Assembly: GCF_031456295.1 (NCBI RefSeq)
Contig: NZ_JAVDUJ010000001.1
Span: forward strand, 558,001-622,000
Direction of reading: 5' to 3'
DNA: 64,000 nt
Origin: Arcanobacterium_A hippocoleae
GTDB lineage: Bacteria; Actinomycetota; Actinomycetes; Actinomycetales; Actinomycetaceae
Below the pieces are notes generated by a model. That model made no database searches. It was not told where the DNA came from and saw only the letters and a list, made by a program, of their open reading frames with translations. The translations under genes and the position numbers were made by a program. Below, one piece after another: positions 44,797 through 54,502 of this stretch (its first letter is position 1; each line of letters starts with the position of its first letter).

Positions 44797-45123
44797 AGCG
44801 TTTACTCTAACAAATAGTTCTGCTACAAAATAAGCAACTAATTAAAAATTGCTGATAAAAATTATCTAAATCTCATAGTAAGTCTAACTACGCACTATTA
44901 CCGCTTTATGTATCAGTTAAGAATCTCAAAATACTATTCTTTATTTGCTTGTGAGACGGATCGGTTTACTAGCAAGTTCAACTATAAGGGGTTTAGTAAA
45001 TTCGTAGCTATTATCAATAGCAATAGTTAAAAAGAGATGGAGCATAATAAAATACTCCATCTCTTTTTAAGATATATCAGAGCTCATCCAGTGATTAAAC
45101 ACCTGAGTTCTCTTTACGAAAGT
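44797..45123. other. 327-bp gap holding the surface-protein terminator
   Basis: The gap lies between two minus-strand genes. It contains the terminator of the repeat surface protein at 45029-45068 and, to its left, A/T-rich sequence that should hold the promoter of the small membrane protein gene. No further gene is visible. Confidence 0.6.
45029..45068 (-). terminator. Terminator of the repeat surface protein gene
   Basis: A perfect 14-bp stem (45029-45042 with 45055-45068) starts with five A and ends with five T on either strand. It lies 55 bp after the stop of the surface protein gene. Confidence 0.85.
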
Positions 45124-47508
45124 TTACTGCTCCTCTCGACGCTTCCGTGCTCCGAAAACCGAAAATAGTCCGGCTAGACCGAGAGCTGCTGCACCAAACA
45201 AACCATCCCGTTGATCCGCACCAGTTTGCGGCAGCTTCTCAGCAACTACAGAACTACCAGACTCATCTGCAAGCACTAACGCATCCGGCTTATCGACCAA
45301 CTCAGCCCGACCACCAGTCTCCACCCCAACAGCATCCACATCAGTCGCACCACTCAACACCAACTCAGCCCGACCACCAGTCTCCACCCCAACAGCATCC
45401 ACATCAGTCGCACCACTCAACACCAACTCAGCCCGACCACCAGTCTCCACCCCAACAGCATCCACATCAGTCGCACCACTCAACACCAACTCAGCCCGAC
45501 CACCAGTCTCCACCCCAACAGCATCCACATCAGTCGCACCACTCAACACCAACTCAGCCCGACCACCAGTCTCCACCCCAACAGCATCCACATCAGTCGC
45601 ACCACTCAACACCAACTCAGCCCGACCACCAGTCTCCACCCCAACAGCATCCACATCAGTCGCACCACTCAACACCAACTCAGCCCGACCACCAGTCTCC
45701 ACCCCAACAGCATCCACATCAGTCGCACCACTCAACACCAACTCAGCCCGACCACCAGTCTCCACCCCAACAGCATCCACATCAGTCGCACCACTCAACA
45801 CCAACTCAGCCCGACCACCAGTCTCCACCCCAACAGCATCCACATCAGTCGCACCACTCAACACCAACTCAGCCCGACCACCAGTCTCCACCCCAACAGC
45901 ATCCACATCAGTCGCACCACTCAACACCAACTCAGCCCGACCACCAGTCTCCACCCCAACAGCATCCATGAATTTAGCGTCCCCAGATGAAGTTTCTGTT
46001 TGCCTTATTTCCCCAATAAATTTCTTGACGGGAACTTTTACAGAATTTCCCCCATCCGGATAAGTAATCGTAATATTATTCGGATCTACAGTTATTTTTG
46101 TGCTTGGAAAAGTTAGCAAAGTATTTTGCGGATTAGCCTTTTTCACTGCATCAATAATCCGAGCTTTATCTCCTGGAGTTAAGCTAGCCGAATCTAATAC
46201 AACCACTTTCTCAGTTTCTTTTGGCAGCTTAATAGCTGGCGCCACAATCAATGTGCCAGCAAGCTTAACCGCGCTATTATCGTTCGCCTTAGCAGTAAAG
46301 CCAGCATCATCAGTAACAGCTACTTTCACATCATAATGCTTCGGGAAACCACCCTTCTTAGCAGCATCCTGCACTTCTTGTAACGTAAGTTCTTTATGCG
46401 GATTTTGCGGATCAACAAAGCTAAACTTTGCCTGACTTTGGAGCTTATTTTTTGGCGTGACATTATCAGATACATCAATTTTCGAGTTATTGAATTGTGT
46501 ATCAAGCGAATCAGCCGTCGCAATATGTACACCACTACTCAGGCCAAGAGTCTTCCCCGTATTCGCTAAATCCACTACAGGAGCGCGAAGATCAACACCT
46601 TGAATCGTGATACTGTAATTTTTCGCAATATCTTTGAATTGGTAGATCATGGTGTGATGCCTAATTACGATCTCACCTTCATACTTAGCTCCACTGACTT
46701 CGTTGAATACTTTATCGCCGACGATCTTCTTTTCGATCGAGTTAAAACGCTCGTAGTTAGTTCCAACTAAATTTTCTTTATAATTCGTGTATCCGCTCTT
46801 TGAATAATAGACAACATCAATGGGCTCTCCGTTATGATTCTGAATCTCTTCAGCTCCTGACCACAAAAGCCCCTCCCCCTTATAGGGAAAATCTTTCACA
46901 ACTATCTTTGCCCTGAAATAGTCACGTCCGTAATAAGTTGGGAGTTTCTTACTCTTTTCTTTATCTTTCGGAACTGCCTTAATCCGCTTCAGGATCTCTC
47001 CCATATCTAGGGTAGAAGCTGTGTTGAAATCGTAGTAGTACACATATTTTCCATCGGAGAGCTTCATGAAACCCGGATCAGTTTCCCGTCCAGAAACTTT
47101 CCCAACAGGCACACCATTCAAAGTGATATTTTCATCCCATTCAAGTTCATATAAATCAACATCTACGAACCTGGTATTTTCATTTTTGATTTGCTCTTTC
47201 CGTGACGGCGGGAAACCTCCATCTGGATCTGGCAGCTTTGCAGGAGCTGCAGCTCGTCTTCCTCGTTTCCTCGGTTGATTAGCAGGGCTTACAGTAAAAC
47301 CATTTTCCAAGGATGCTGCCACCGCATTAACCGACTCTGCTGTCAAAACGTTTGCAGGATTTTCGACCGCCTTAGCCGAACCCGCCGGGATTCCAAGAGC
47401 AAACAAGCTTCCAAACATCGCCGATTTCACCCCAAGCTTTGTACACTTCGGGGAAACCTCAACCTTATGCCGTGCCCTATAAGTATCTTCATTACTCTTA
47501 CCGAACAT
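45124..47508 (-). CDS. LPXTG-anchored surface protein with identical tandem repeats
   Basis: The 794-aa protein is secreted and attached to the wall by sortase. It has a long signal peptide (about 1-47), a basic PRKRGRRAA segment, a lysine-rich beta-type region (about 90-430), a segment with LTPGDKARIIDAV and TYPDGG that resembles YPDG/Rib-type surface modules (about 440-500), ten full copies of a 21-residue repeat plus a 14-residue partial copy (515-738), and LPQTG (759-763), a hydrophobic helix and RKRREE. The ATG at 47508 has GGAGGG eight bases upstream; 11 more codons are open upstream but unlikely. No sortase gene is nearby. Probably an adhesin or wall-spanning protein; ligand unknown. 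Confidence 0.9.
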   Translation of the reverse strand: MFGKSNEDTYRARHKVEVSPKCTKLGVKSAMFGSLFALGIPAGSAKAVENPANVLTAESVNAVAASLENGFTVSPANQPRKRGRRAAAPAKLPDPDGGFPPSRKEQIKNENTRFVDVDLYELEWDENITLNGVPVGKVSGRETDPGFMKLSDGKYVYYYDFNTASTLDMGEILKRIKAVPKDKEKSKKLPTYYGRDYFRAKIVVKDFPYKGEGLLWSGAEEIQNHNGEPIDVVYYSKSGYTNYKENLVGTNYERFNSIEKKIVGDKVFNEVSGAKYEGEIVIRHHTMIYQFKDIAKNYSITIQGVDLRAPVVDLANTGKTLGLSSGVHIATADSLDTQFNNSKIDVSDNVTPKNKLQSQAKFSFVDPQNPHKELTLQEVQDAAKKGGFPKHYDVKVAVTDDAGFTAKANDNSAVKLAGTLIVAPAIKLPKETEKVVVLDSASLTPGDKARIIDAVKKANPQNTLLTFPSTKITVDPNNITITYPDGGNSVKVPVKKFIGEIRQTETSSGDAKFMDAVGVETGGRAELVLSGATDVDAVGVETGGRAELVLSGATDVDAVGVETGGRAELVLSGATDVDAVGVETGGRAELVLSGATDVDAVGVETGGRAELVLSGATDVDAVGVETGGRAELVLSGATDVDAVGVETGGRAELVLSGATDVDAVGVETGGRAELVLSGATDVDAVGVETGGRAELVLSGATDVDAVGVETGGRAELVLSGATDVDAVGVETGGRAELVDKPDALVLADESGSSVVAEKLPQTGADQRDGLFGAAALGLAGLFSVFGARKRREEQ
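45295..45966 (-). repeat. 63-bp perfect tandem repeats, 10.7 copies
   Basis: The 672 bp consist of ten complete 63-bp units and a final 42-bp partial unit, in frame with the surface protein. By reading, all copies are identical, including third codon positions. Each unit codes for 21 residues beginning DAVGVETGG and ending SGATDV, with a net negative charge. Sequence identity indicates recent expansion or continual homogenisation. Confidence 0.95.
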
Positions 47509-47871
47509 GAAAACAACCCTCCGTAAATTTGACTCCAACACACCCTAAAGGTATACAAGACGCTTAAAAGTCAATCTCTCTTTTCTTCTTCCCTCCCCTC
47601 CCCGAAGAGAACACTTAACTACCTGCAAGTAATTGACCTGCACTCCTGAAAGTAGATACAAACCAAAAATGTTGAAAACGAAGTTGTCAGCTATCGTATA
47701 AAACCCCGTCAATAAAGATCAATACCCGAAAAACATGCCAAACTTCACACGATATCTGACATAAACAACGGAAGAATCACAGCAAAATAAAACTTGCACC
47801 AGCCAAAACGGCTCAATTCGTAAAATATACAAGCAGCTAGATCAGCAAAAAATAACCCTAGCTCTCATTGA
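47509..47871. other. Upstream region of the surface protein gene with a 29-nt pyrimidine tract
   Basis: The stretch between the surface protein ATG and the tRNA terminator is A/T-rich and shows no gene. Positions 47575-47603 are entirely pyrimidine on the plus strand (purine, with GGGG-A-GGGG-A-GGG, on the coding strand). TTGACT on the minus strand (about 47567-47572) could be a -35 box, but no well-spaced -10 is evident. Confidence 0.5.
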
Positions 47872-47920
47872 AAAAAGAAATATCCTTGCCGCACAATCTG
47901 TTGATTCGACAAGGATATTT
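47872..47920 (-). terminator. Terminator of the CAU tRNA
   Basis: On the minus strand a 13-bp stem with one G-U pair (47908-47920 with 47878-47890) is followed by CTTTTTT. It starts seven bases after the tRNA end. Confidence 0.85.
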
Positions 47921-47926
47921 ACGAAG

Positions 47927-48000
47927 TGCCCCCACCAGGACTTGAACCCGGGACCAAGGAATTATGAGTTCCCTGCTCTAACCATCTGAGCTATGGGGGC
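47927..48000 (-). tRNA. tRNA with anticodon CAT (elongator Met or Ile2)
   Basis: Read on the minus strand, the 74-nt gene has acceptor stem GCCCCCA/TGGGGGC, D arm GCTC...GAGC, anticodon stem-loop GGGAA CTCATAA TTCCT, variable loop TGGTC and T arm CCGGG TTCAAGT CCTGG. It lacks the initiator features. The anticodon fits elongator tRNA-Met or the tRNA-Ile whose C34 is changed to lysidine. CAGG before the anticodon stem and CTTGGTC after it look more like Ile2 of E. coli. It lies 72 bp downstream of dnaG. Confidence 0.88.
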
Positions 48001-48072
48001 GCGGTAGTAAAAAATACCTCTTCAAGGATAGCCTAAAGGTGAAACAAACACCGAATCTGAAAAATCACATTT

Positions 48073-50058
48073 TCAGGAATCGGCTTCAGAAAACATCCGT
48101 CTGCGCTCTTCAAGCTGCATTAAAATCGCAAAAAGTTCATCACGGCGCGGATCAGTTTCAGGCAGTCGATTCAGATCTGTGCGCACTTCCACAATCTGAC
48201 GTACCAAGCCTTGCCGGATCAAAGCCATCATCACTCCCCGCACATACGCCCATAAATAATCTGGACGGTTCTCACGGATCGGCTCCACACTCAATTGCAC
48301 TACAGCAGAACGCACTGGCTCAAACGCCTGCATCAGGATTTGCGCAAGAAACCATTTTTGCGCACGCTCCTGCGCCTGTGCCTCATTTACTCCTTGCTCA
48401 ATCAGCCCAGCATAGTGCTGATTGAAAGCAGGAATACCACCCACGATCATGATTGCATCATGTACTGAACGATAAATCGGCGTGGTAAACACCTGCCCCG
48501 TCAGTTCACCAGCATTTGCCAAATTCGCCATTCCCGGAAACTGCAGCATGATTTGCAAAACTGAATGTTCGATCCGTTCCACTGGATCAGTAATCTCACC
48601 TAGTTCACGCAATACCGGATTTGCAGGAGTCAACCCCTCATTTTTTATGCCCTCACTCAGCTGCGCTGTAATTTGCGGCATCTGCCGCAAACCATCTTGG
48701 ATTAAAGTCTGAACTTCACTTTGGACCGTTTCAACTTCCAAGCCGAGCCAACCAGCCAAGCGCAGCGCATATTGTGCCCGCAATACATGATCTTTAATAT
48801 TTGCAATGACGGGAGCACCACCACGCAAAGCAGCTACCCGCCCTTCCATGCTATCAAGTGGAAATTGTGCCACCAGATTACGTAACACAAACTCAAAAAG
48901 CGGACGTCTACCCGCAATCATCTCACGCAGCTGTGCAGCACCATATTGCTGCCAAATATCTGCTGGATCAAGATTATTTGGTGCTACTGCAACAAATGTT
49001 TGTGCGCCAAAACTTGCATCCTGCTTAAAAGCGCGCATTGCAGCTTTTTGCCCAGCACTATCGCCGTCGAAAGTGAAAATCACTTCACCGCCAAACCCGC
49101 GACCATTTTGCAGCACCACACCGGCTGCAGTACCTTGCACATCGCCAATCAGCCGGCGCACGATTTTCGTATGTTCATCCCCAAAAGCCGTGCCGCATGT
49201 AGCCACTGTATTTGTGATCCCACTCAAATGCGCTGCCATCACATCCGTATAGCCTTCAACAATCACTATCTGACGTTGTGTAGAGATCTCCTTCTTCGCC
49301 AAATGTAAACCATAAAGTACCTGAGATTTTTTATAGATCGGAGTCTCTGGCGTATTTAGATACTTCGGCCCTTCTTCTGCATCATTTAATTTTCGCGCCC
49401 CAAAGCCAATCGGTTCGCCCGTAATTGAGAAAATTGGCCACATCACTCGTCCTCGAAACCGATCATAAGGTCCGCGATTACCGGTAGATACGAGTCCGGA
49501 TACGGTGATCTCCTTTTCTGTAAAACCTTTTTTGCGCAACTCTCGCAACAGCCCATCCCAGGAATTTGGCGCATAACCGAGCTCAAAATGTGCGATGGCT
49601 TGCGCATCAAAACCACGTTGATGCAAAAAACTACGGGCACTTTCACCTTCACCTGCAGCTAACTGCGCCCGATAAAAATCTACAGCAATCCGATGTGCGT
49701 CTATTAAACGCGCACGATCAACCTCATTACTTTGTTCGCTGCGTTCACTTCCTTCTTCGTATTCGAGTGCTACACCAATTTTGCGAGCCAAAAATTCAAC
49801 AGCTTGCGCAAAACCGATTGATTCAATCTCTTCAACGAATTTAAAAACGTCACCGCCAGCCCCGCAGCCAAAGCAATGCCATAAACCATTATGTACACTC
49901 ACACTAAAAGAAGGGGTTTTTTCACCGTGGATCGGGCACAAACCTTTTAAGGCGCCAGTCCCGGCAGGCTTTAGCGCCACGTATTCGCCCACAATCTCAT
50001 CTATCCGAGCACGCTCACGCACTTCGTCAATCACGGATTGTTTAATTTTGCCTGCCAT
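48073..50058 (-). CDS. dnaG: DNA primase
   Basis: DnaG makes the RNA primers of replication. The 661-aa protein has the N-terminal zinc-binding domain (CPIHGEKTPSFSVS...WHCFGCGAGGD, about 41-70), the RNA polymerase core with the TOPRIM segments VIVEGYTDVMAAH and FTFDGDSAGQKAA, and a C-terminal helicase-interaction domain. A GGGCAG stretch precedes the ATG. It follows dgt by 61 bp on the same strand, the usual actinobacterial order dgt-dnaG. Confidence 0.96.
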   Translation of the reverse strand: MAGKIKQSVIDEVRERARIDEIVGEYVALKPAGTGALKGLCPIHGEKTPSFSVSVHNGLWHCFGCGAGGDVFKFVEEIESIGFAQAVEFLARKIGVALEYEEGSERSEQSNEVDRARLIDAHRIAVDFYRAQLAAGEGESARSFLHQRGFDAQAIAHFELGYAPNSWDGLLRELRKKGFTEKEITVSGLVSTGNRGPYDRFRGRVMWPIFSITGEPIGFGARKLNDAEEGPKYLNTPETPIYKKSQVLYGLHLAKKEISTQRQIVIVEGYTDVMAAHLSGITNTVATCGTAFGDEHTKIVRRLIGDVQGTAAGVVLQNGRGFGGEVIFTFDGDSAGQKAAMRAFKQDASFGAQTFVAVAPNNLDPADIWQQYGAAQLREMIAGRRPLFEFVLRNLVAQFPLDSMEGRVAALRGGAPVIANIKDHVLRAQYALRLAGWLGLEVETVQSEVQTLIQDGLRQMPQITAQLSEGIKNEGLTPANPVLRELGEITDPVERIEHSVLQIMLQFPGMANLANAGELTGQVFTTPIYRSVHDAIMIVGGIPAFNQHYAGLIEQGVNEAQAQERAQKWFLAQILMQAFEPVRSAVVQLSVEPIRENRPDYLWAYVRGVMMALIRQGLVRQIVEVRTDLNRLPETDPRRDELFAILMQLEERRRMFSEADS

Positions 50059-50119
50059 TATCTGCCCTTCACTGCGATATCACTGCCTCGCCCTATTTTG
50101 GATCATAGTGTAATTTGTT

Positions 50120-51391
50120 TTAATTGCGGAGCATCCCACAATATCGTGCATGCCATGCCCGGGCAGACTGATCCGTGAGTGAAGCGATTTGGTCGATCAC
50201 TACACGTTGCTTTTGGGCTTCATCTTCTGCACGACGCCAAAAATCGGAAAATACTGGTTCCAAACGTGTTGTGGGAGATTCCATGATCACATCATATAGA
50301 TCAAATAGGATCGTCCGCTGATCATAATACACCGGCTCACTTTCACGCGGTTCCATCACGAAATAAACCGCTAAACCTTTCAAGAGCAAAATTTCATATT
50401 TCGTTGCTGACGGCATCACAATACTTGCATGATAGCGCGTTAAATTTCCGTCACCATATTCTGCTGTTGTCGCTTCAGTAATATCAAAAATAAAGCGCCC
50501 AATCAGATCAGAAGTAAAATCTTTCAACTGCGCCAAATCGCGGCTAGACCCAGTGAAACTATTGGGCCAAGCTTCCATTTGTGTGATCCGCTCAAAAGCA
50601 TCTTCCAAGGCATTCGCATCATTGCCCGGATACCAGTGCATTGTGGCTGAGATAATTGCATCACGCAAATGCGTCGAATTTACCGCCGTGAAAATATCTG
50701 CAAATTTTAACGAATTTAACGCATGATGCACGATCGTATCTTCGACATCATGCACCGAATATGCGATGTCATCAGAAAAATCCATGATCTGTGCTTCAAT
50801 ACAGCGCGTTGTGCCGCGCTCTAAATGCGCCCAGTGAAAAAGATGTGCATCATCCTCATACGCACCAAATTTCTTAACATTCTTTTCCGTCGGTCCAGCA
50901 CCGCGCCGCCACGGATATTTCAATACCGCATCAAGTGTTGCGCGGGTAAGATTTAGTCCGACCGGTTCACCATTAGGCGCAAAACGTTTTTGCTCAAGCT
51001 TTGAAAGTACCCGCAGTGTCTGCGCATTCCCTTCAAATCCGCCGCAAGCTTGCGCCAGCTCATCAAGAGCATATTCACCATTATGCCCAAAAGGAGGATG
51101 CCCAATATCGTGTGCTAAACAAGCCGTTTCCACAATATCTGGATCAGCCCCAAGATTCTTCGCCAAAGAGCGCCCTACTTGCGCCACTTCCAAGGAGTGT
51201 GTAAGACGAGTACGGATAAAATCGTCTTGCTCCGGACCGAGCACTTGTGTCTTTGCACCCAGGCGGCGCAATGCCGCTGAATGTAAGACGCGCGCGCGAT
51301 CACGCTCAAAATCTGTGCGAGAGGCATTTTTTTCTCCTTCATCGACAAAACGCTGCCGATCTTCACTCGTGTATCCGTCTTGATAACTCAT
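50120..51391 (-). CDS. dgt: Deoxyguanosinetriphosphate triphosphohydrolase-like protein
   Basis: Dgt-type HD enzymes split dNTPs to nucleoside and triphosphate. The 423-aa protein shows RTRLTHSLEVAQVGR (first metal histidine), LAHDIGHPPFGHNGE (the HD pair and following histidine), and MDFSDDIAYSVHDVED with the last metal aspartate. The N-terminus DRARVLHSAALRRLGAKTQV matches the actinobacterial subgroup. It lies between dusB and dnaG. Exact nucleotide preference is unknown. Confidence 0.93.
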   Translation of the reverse strand: MSYQDGYTSEDRQRFVDEGEKNASRTDFERDRARVLHSAALRRLGAKTQVLGPEQDDFIRTRLTHSLEVAQVGRSLAKNLGADPDIVETACLAHDIGHPPFGHNGEYALDELAQACGGFEGNAQTLRVLSKLEQKRFAPNGEPVGLNLTRATLDAVLKYPWRRGAGPTEKNVKKFGAYEDDAHLFHWAHLERGTTRCIEAQIMDFSDDIAYSVHDVEDTIVHHALNSLKFADIFTAVNSTHLRDAIISATMHWYPGNDANALEDAFERITQMEAWPNSFTGSSRDLAQLKDFTSDLIGRFIFDITEATTAEYGDGNLTRYHASIVMPSATKYEILLLKGLAVYFVMEPRESEPVYYDQRTILFDLYDVIMESPTTRLEPVFSDFWRRAEDEAQKQRVVIDQIASLTDQSARAWHARYCGMLRN

Positions 51392-51475
51392 CTCGCCTCA
51401 CACTCATCGCGATTTTTCACTGATATTTGCCATCACACAAATGACTTCGATTAGTAAACCTTGCCGTTCACAATT

Positions 51476-52696
51476 TTATCCGCCACTGATCCCAATCTCA
51501 GCTTCTTGAATTTTAGCTCTTTGTGCAGCAGATAATGTATGGCTTTCCAACCATTTATCAGGTAAATGCGGTCGTTTCGCAGTACCTGCCCGACCACGCG
51601 GGCCATGCGCCGCATCCGGATATTCTTGCTGCAAATCAAGTACATTCAACCGCTCCTGGAGTTCCGTCAGCGTAGAAACCAAGCCGAGTGCATGGCGTTG
51701 CTCTCCACCAACTGAAAATCCACGTAAATACCAAGCCATGTGCTTACGCATCTCCCGCAGCGCACGATTCTCATCACCGTTAAAATGATCAATCGATAAT
51801 TCTGCATGCCGCAAAATAACTTGTGCAACCTGCGCCAGTGTGGGTTGATAGCAGCTTTGCGAACCGTGGAATGCTGCTGCTAAATCGTAAAATATCCACG
51901 GGCGCCCCTGGCATCCACGCCCGATTACTACACCAGCAGCACCAGTTTGTTCCAACATCGCCTTGGCATCGCTCACTTCAAAAATATCGCCGTTGCCAAA
52001 TACGGGAATTTCGGCCTCGTTTTGCAAAATCGAAATCGCATCCCACCGTGCAAGCCCAGAATAATTCTGCGCGGTAGTACGCGCATGTAAGGTGAGCGCT
52101 GCAATCCCCTCCTCACGCGCAATTTTTGCAATATCCCGGTATGTTTCATGTTCTTCATCAATTCCAATCCGAATTTTTGCAGTGACGGGTACTGGCTTGC
52201 TCCGTCCGACAAGTGCGCTCGTTTCAGTAGCAGCGCGTACGGCTTGCGCCACCACTTCACGAAAGAGATCATGCTTCCACGGCAGTGCAGAACCACCGCC
52301 TTTGCGTGTTACTTTTGGTACCGGGCAACCAAAATTAAGATCAATATGGTCAGCAAGATCTTCACGAACCAGGATTTTTACAGCAGCAGCCACCACTTTC
52401 GGCTGCACTCCATAGAGCTGTACTGAACGTACAGGATCTTCCATATCTGGTTTCACCATATTCATGGTTTCAGGAATCCGCTCCACCAATGCGCGCGTGG
52501 TAATCATTTCGCATGTATAAAGACCAGCTGGCGCCACCAATCCTTGCGTGCGCACGGATGCAAGCTCTACCCCAGCAGCTTTCCCACCCATTTCTGCAAA
52601 TTCGCGACAAAGCTGCCGAAATGGCGGATTCGTCACGCCCGCCATTGGCGCAAGCACCATCGGTGTAAGCAGGTTGATTTCCCCAATTTGAACCAT
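51476..52696 (-). CDS. dusB: tRNA-dihydrouridine synthase
   Basis: Dus enzymes reduce uridines in the D loop of tRNA with FMN. The 406-aa protein has APMAGVTNPPFRQL at the start, DLNFGCPVPKVTRKGGGSAL with the catalytic cysteine, VTAKIRIG, LHARTTAQNYSG and GNGDIFE, as in DusB-type proteins. The frame runs 14 codons further upstream; I prefer the ATG at 52696 because the conserved start of the barrel (IGEINLLTPMVLAPM) follows at once. It lies between glyS and dgt on the same strand. Confidence 0.93.
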   Translation of the reverse strand: MVQIGEINLLTPMVLAPMAGVTNPPFRQLCREFAEMGGKAAGVELASVRTQGLVAPAGLYTCEMITTRALVERIPETMNMVKPDMEDPVRSVQLYGVQPKVVAAAVKILVREDLADHIDLNFGCPVPKVTRKGGGSALPWKHDLFREVVAQAVRAATETSALVGRSKPVPVTAKIRIGIDEEHETYRDIAKIAREEGIAALTLHARTTAQNYSGLARWDAISILQNEAEIPVFGNGDIFEVSDAKAMLEQTGAAGVVIGRGCQGRPWIFYDLAAAFHGSQSCYQPTLAQVAQVILRHAELSIDHFNGDENRALREMRKHMAWYLRGFSVGGEQRHALGLVSTLTELQERLNVLDLQQEYPDAAHGPRGRAGTAKRPHLPDKWLESHTLSAAQRAKIQEAEIGISGG

Positions 52697-52883
52697 AAGT
52701 CTCCAGATTTGATCTTCACCCCGCATTTCACTATGCATAGTTATGCAGAAATACAGAATTTTTCACACGCGATCGGTGATCGCGCAAACAAATACGCAAT
52801 GACGGCCACCCAACTATGTTCTGTGTAACTATGAAATACTTGGATGACCGTCAATCTTAGGAATATTTTATCGCCGCTTGGAT

Positions 52884-54278
52884 TCAGCAGCCAATGAGTT
52901 TACCTGCGAGATACGCTTCAACTTCTGCCACTGGGATCCGAATTTGTTCCATCGTATCGCGGTCACGAATCGTTACAGCCTGATCTTGAAGCGAATCAAA
53001 ATCCACTGTAATACAGTACGGCGTGCCAATCTCGTCTTGCCGCCGATAGCGCCGGCCAACAGCCCCCGCATCATCAAAATCAATATTCCAGTGTTTGCGT
53101 AGTTTTGCAGCCAATTCACGCGCCATCGGCGAAAGCTGTTCAGAACGCGAAAGCGGAAGCACGGCTGCTTTTACTGGCGCTAACCGCGGATCAAGCTTGA
53201 GCACTACCCGCTTATCTACTCCACCTTTCGTATTTGGAGCTTCATCTTCACAATATGCTTCAACGAGGAATGCCATCATTGAACGGGTTAAACCAGCTGA
53301 AGGCTCAATCACGTATGGAATATAGCGTTCTCCGGAAGCCTGATCGAAATATTCAAGCTTCTTCCCGGATACTTCACTATGCGAGGAAAGATCAAAATCA
53401 GTACGATTGGCAATCCCTTCAAGTTCGCCAAATTCTGAATTTTGGAATCCGAAACGATATTCGATATCGACGGTACGTTTTGAATAGTGGGAAAGTTTTT
53501 CTTGTGGATGCTCATAAAGCCGCAGATTATCCCGGCTAATGCCAAGGTCTTCATACCATGCCAGACGGGCATCGATCCAATCTTGGTGCCATTGCTCGTC
53601 TTCACCTGGCTTCACGAAAAATTCGATTTCCATCTGTTCAAATTCACGGGTGCGGAAGATAAAGTTACCGGGAGTGATTTCATTGCGGAAAGACTTTCCG
53701 ACCTGCCCGATGCCAAATGGTGGCTTTTTCCGCGATGTTGTAAGCACATTCAAGAAGTTTACAAAAATCCCCTGTGCTGTTTCTGGACGCAGGTAGTGCA
53801 AACCAGCTTCATCATCAACTGGCCCGAGGAAGGTCTTGAGCAAGCCGGAAAATGGCTTTGATTCAGTCCATTGCCCACGATTACCACAGTTTGGGCATGG
53901 CACTTCAGCCAAATCTACTGCATCTTCAGCAATGCCCTTTTTCTCAGCATATTCTTCCACTAATTGATCTTCGCGCAAACGCTTATGGCACGCCTGGCAT
54001 TCGGTGAGCGGATCAGAGAAGGTAGCTACGTGACCAGATGCTACCCAAACATCACGCGGGAGGATCACCGAGGAATCTAAGCCAACCATATCTGCGCGTG
54101 CTGTTACATTTGTCCGCCACCACTGGCGCTTAATATTTTCTTTCAGCTCTACTCCGAGCGGACCATAATCCCAGGCCGAACGAGTACCGCCGTAAATTTC
54201 GCCACACGGAAATACAAAACCGCGGCGTTTTGCAAGTGAAATAACATTATCCAGACGGGACGGGGCGGGCTTGCCCAT
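52884..54278 (-). CDS. glyS: Glycyl-tRNA synthetase, dimeric type
   Basis: This class II synthetase charges tRNA-Gly. The 464-aa protein is the single-chain alpha2 type used by actinobacteria. It shows SLAKRRGFVFPCGEIYGGTRS at the start (split by a turn), the motif 2 region FRNEITPGNFIFRTREFEQMEIEFF (two blocks), and the C-terminal anticodon domain from LPLSRSEQLSPM onward with YRRQDEIGTPYCI. GAGGAGAAG precedes the ATG. It starts the glyS-dusB-dgt-dnaG series. Confidence 0.96.
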   Translation of the reverse strand: MGKPAPSRLDNVISLAKRRGFVFPCGEIYGGTRSAWDYGPLGVELKENIKRQWWRTNVTARADMVGLDSSVILPRDVWVASGHVATFSDPLTECQACHKRLREDQLVEEYAEKKGIAEDAVDLAEVPCPNCGNRGQWTESKPFSGLLKTFLGPVDDEAGLHYLRPETAQGIFVNFLNVLTTSRKKPPFGIGQVGKSFRNEITPGNFIFRTREFEQMEIEFFVKPGEDEQWHQDWIDARLAWYEDLGISRDNLRLYEHPQEKLSHYSKRTVDIEYRFGFQNSEFGELEGIANRTDFDLSSHSEVSGKKLEYFDQASGERYIPYVIEPSAGLTRSMMAFLVEAYCEDEAPNTKGGVDKRVVLKLDPRLAPVKAAVLPLSRSEQLSPMARELAAKLRKHWNIDFDDAGAVGRRYRRQDEIGTPYCITVDFDSLQDQAVTIRDRDTMEQIRIPVAEVEAYLAGKLIGC

Positions 54279-54502
54279 ATTCTCTTCTCCTCAGTTTGTG
54301 CCGCTCGACTGCTTGCACATTACATCGCACTGAACGGCATATTTTCTGCTACTGGCGGTAGCAGTTTATTTCACCTCTCATTCTACGAAAGGGCTCCGTC
54401 TTTTCCGAAGTTCCAAATAGGGACTAAAAGGCATTATCAGTAGAGATACATCACAAAAAGCCAAAAAAACTGAGCACATCTTGAAACACATCAAATTATA
54501 TC

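Noticed and set aside
45295..45966. CRISPR-like array
   Set aside because: The repeats are contiguous without spacers and are in frame within a clear surface protein.
45147..45971. 274-codon plus-strand ORF as a real His/Gln/Pro-rich protein
   Set aside because: It exists because a 63-bp unit preserves frame on both strands; it has no convincing ribosome site and overlaps the anchor region of a well-supported gene.
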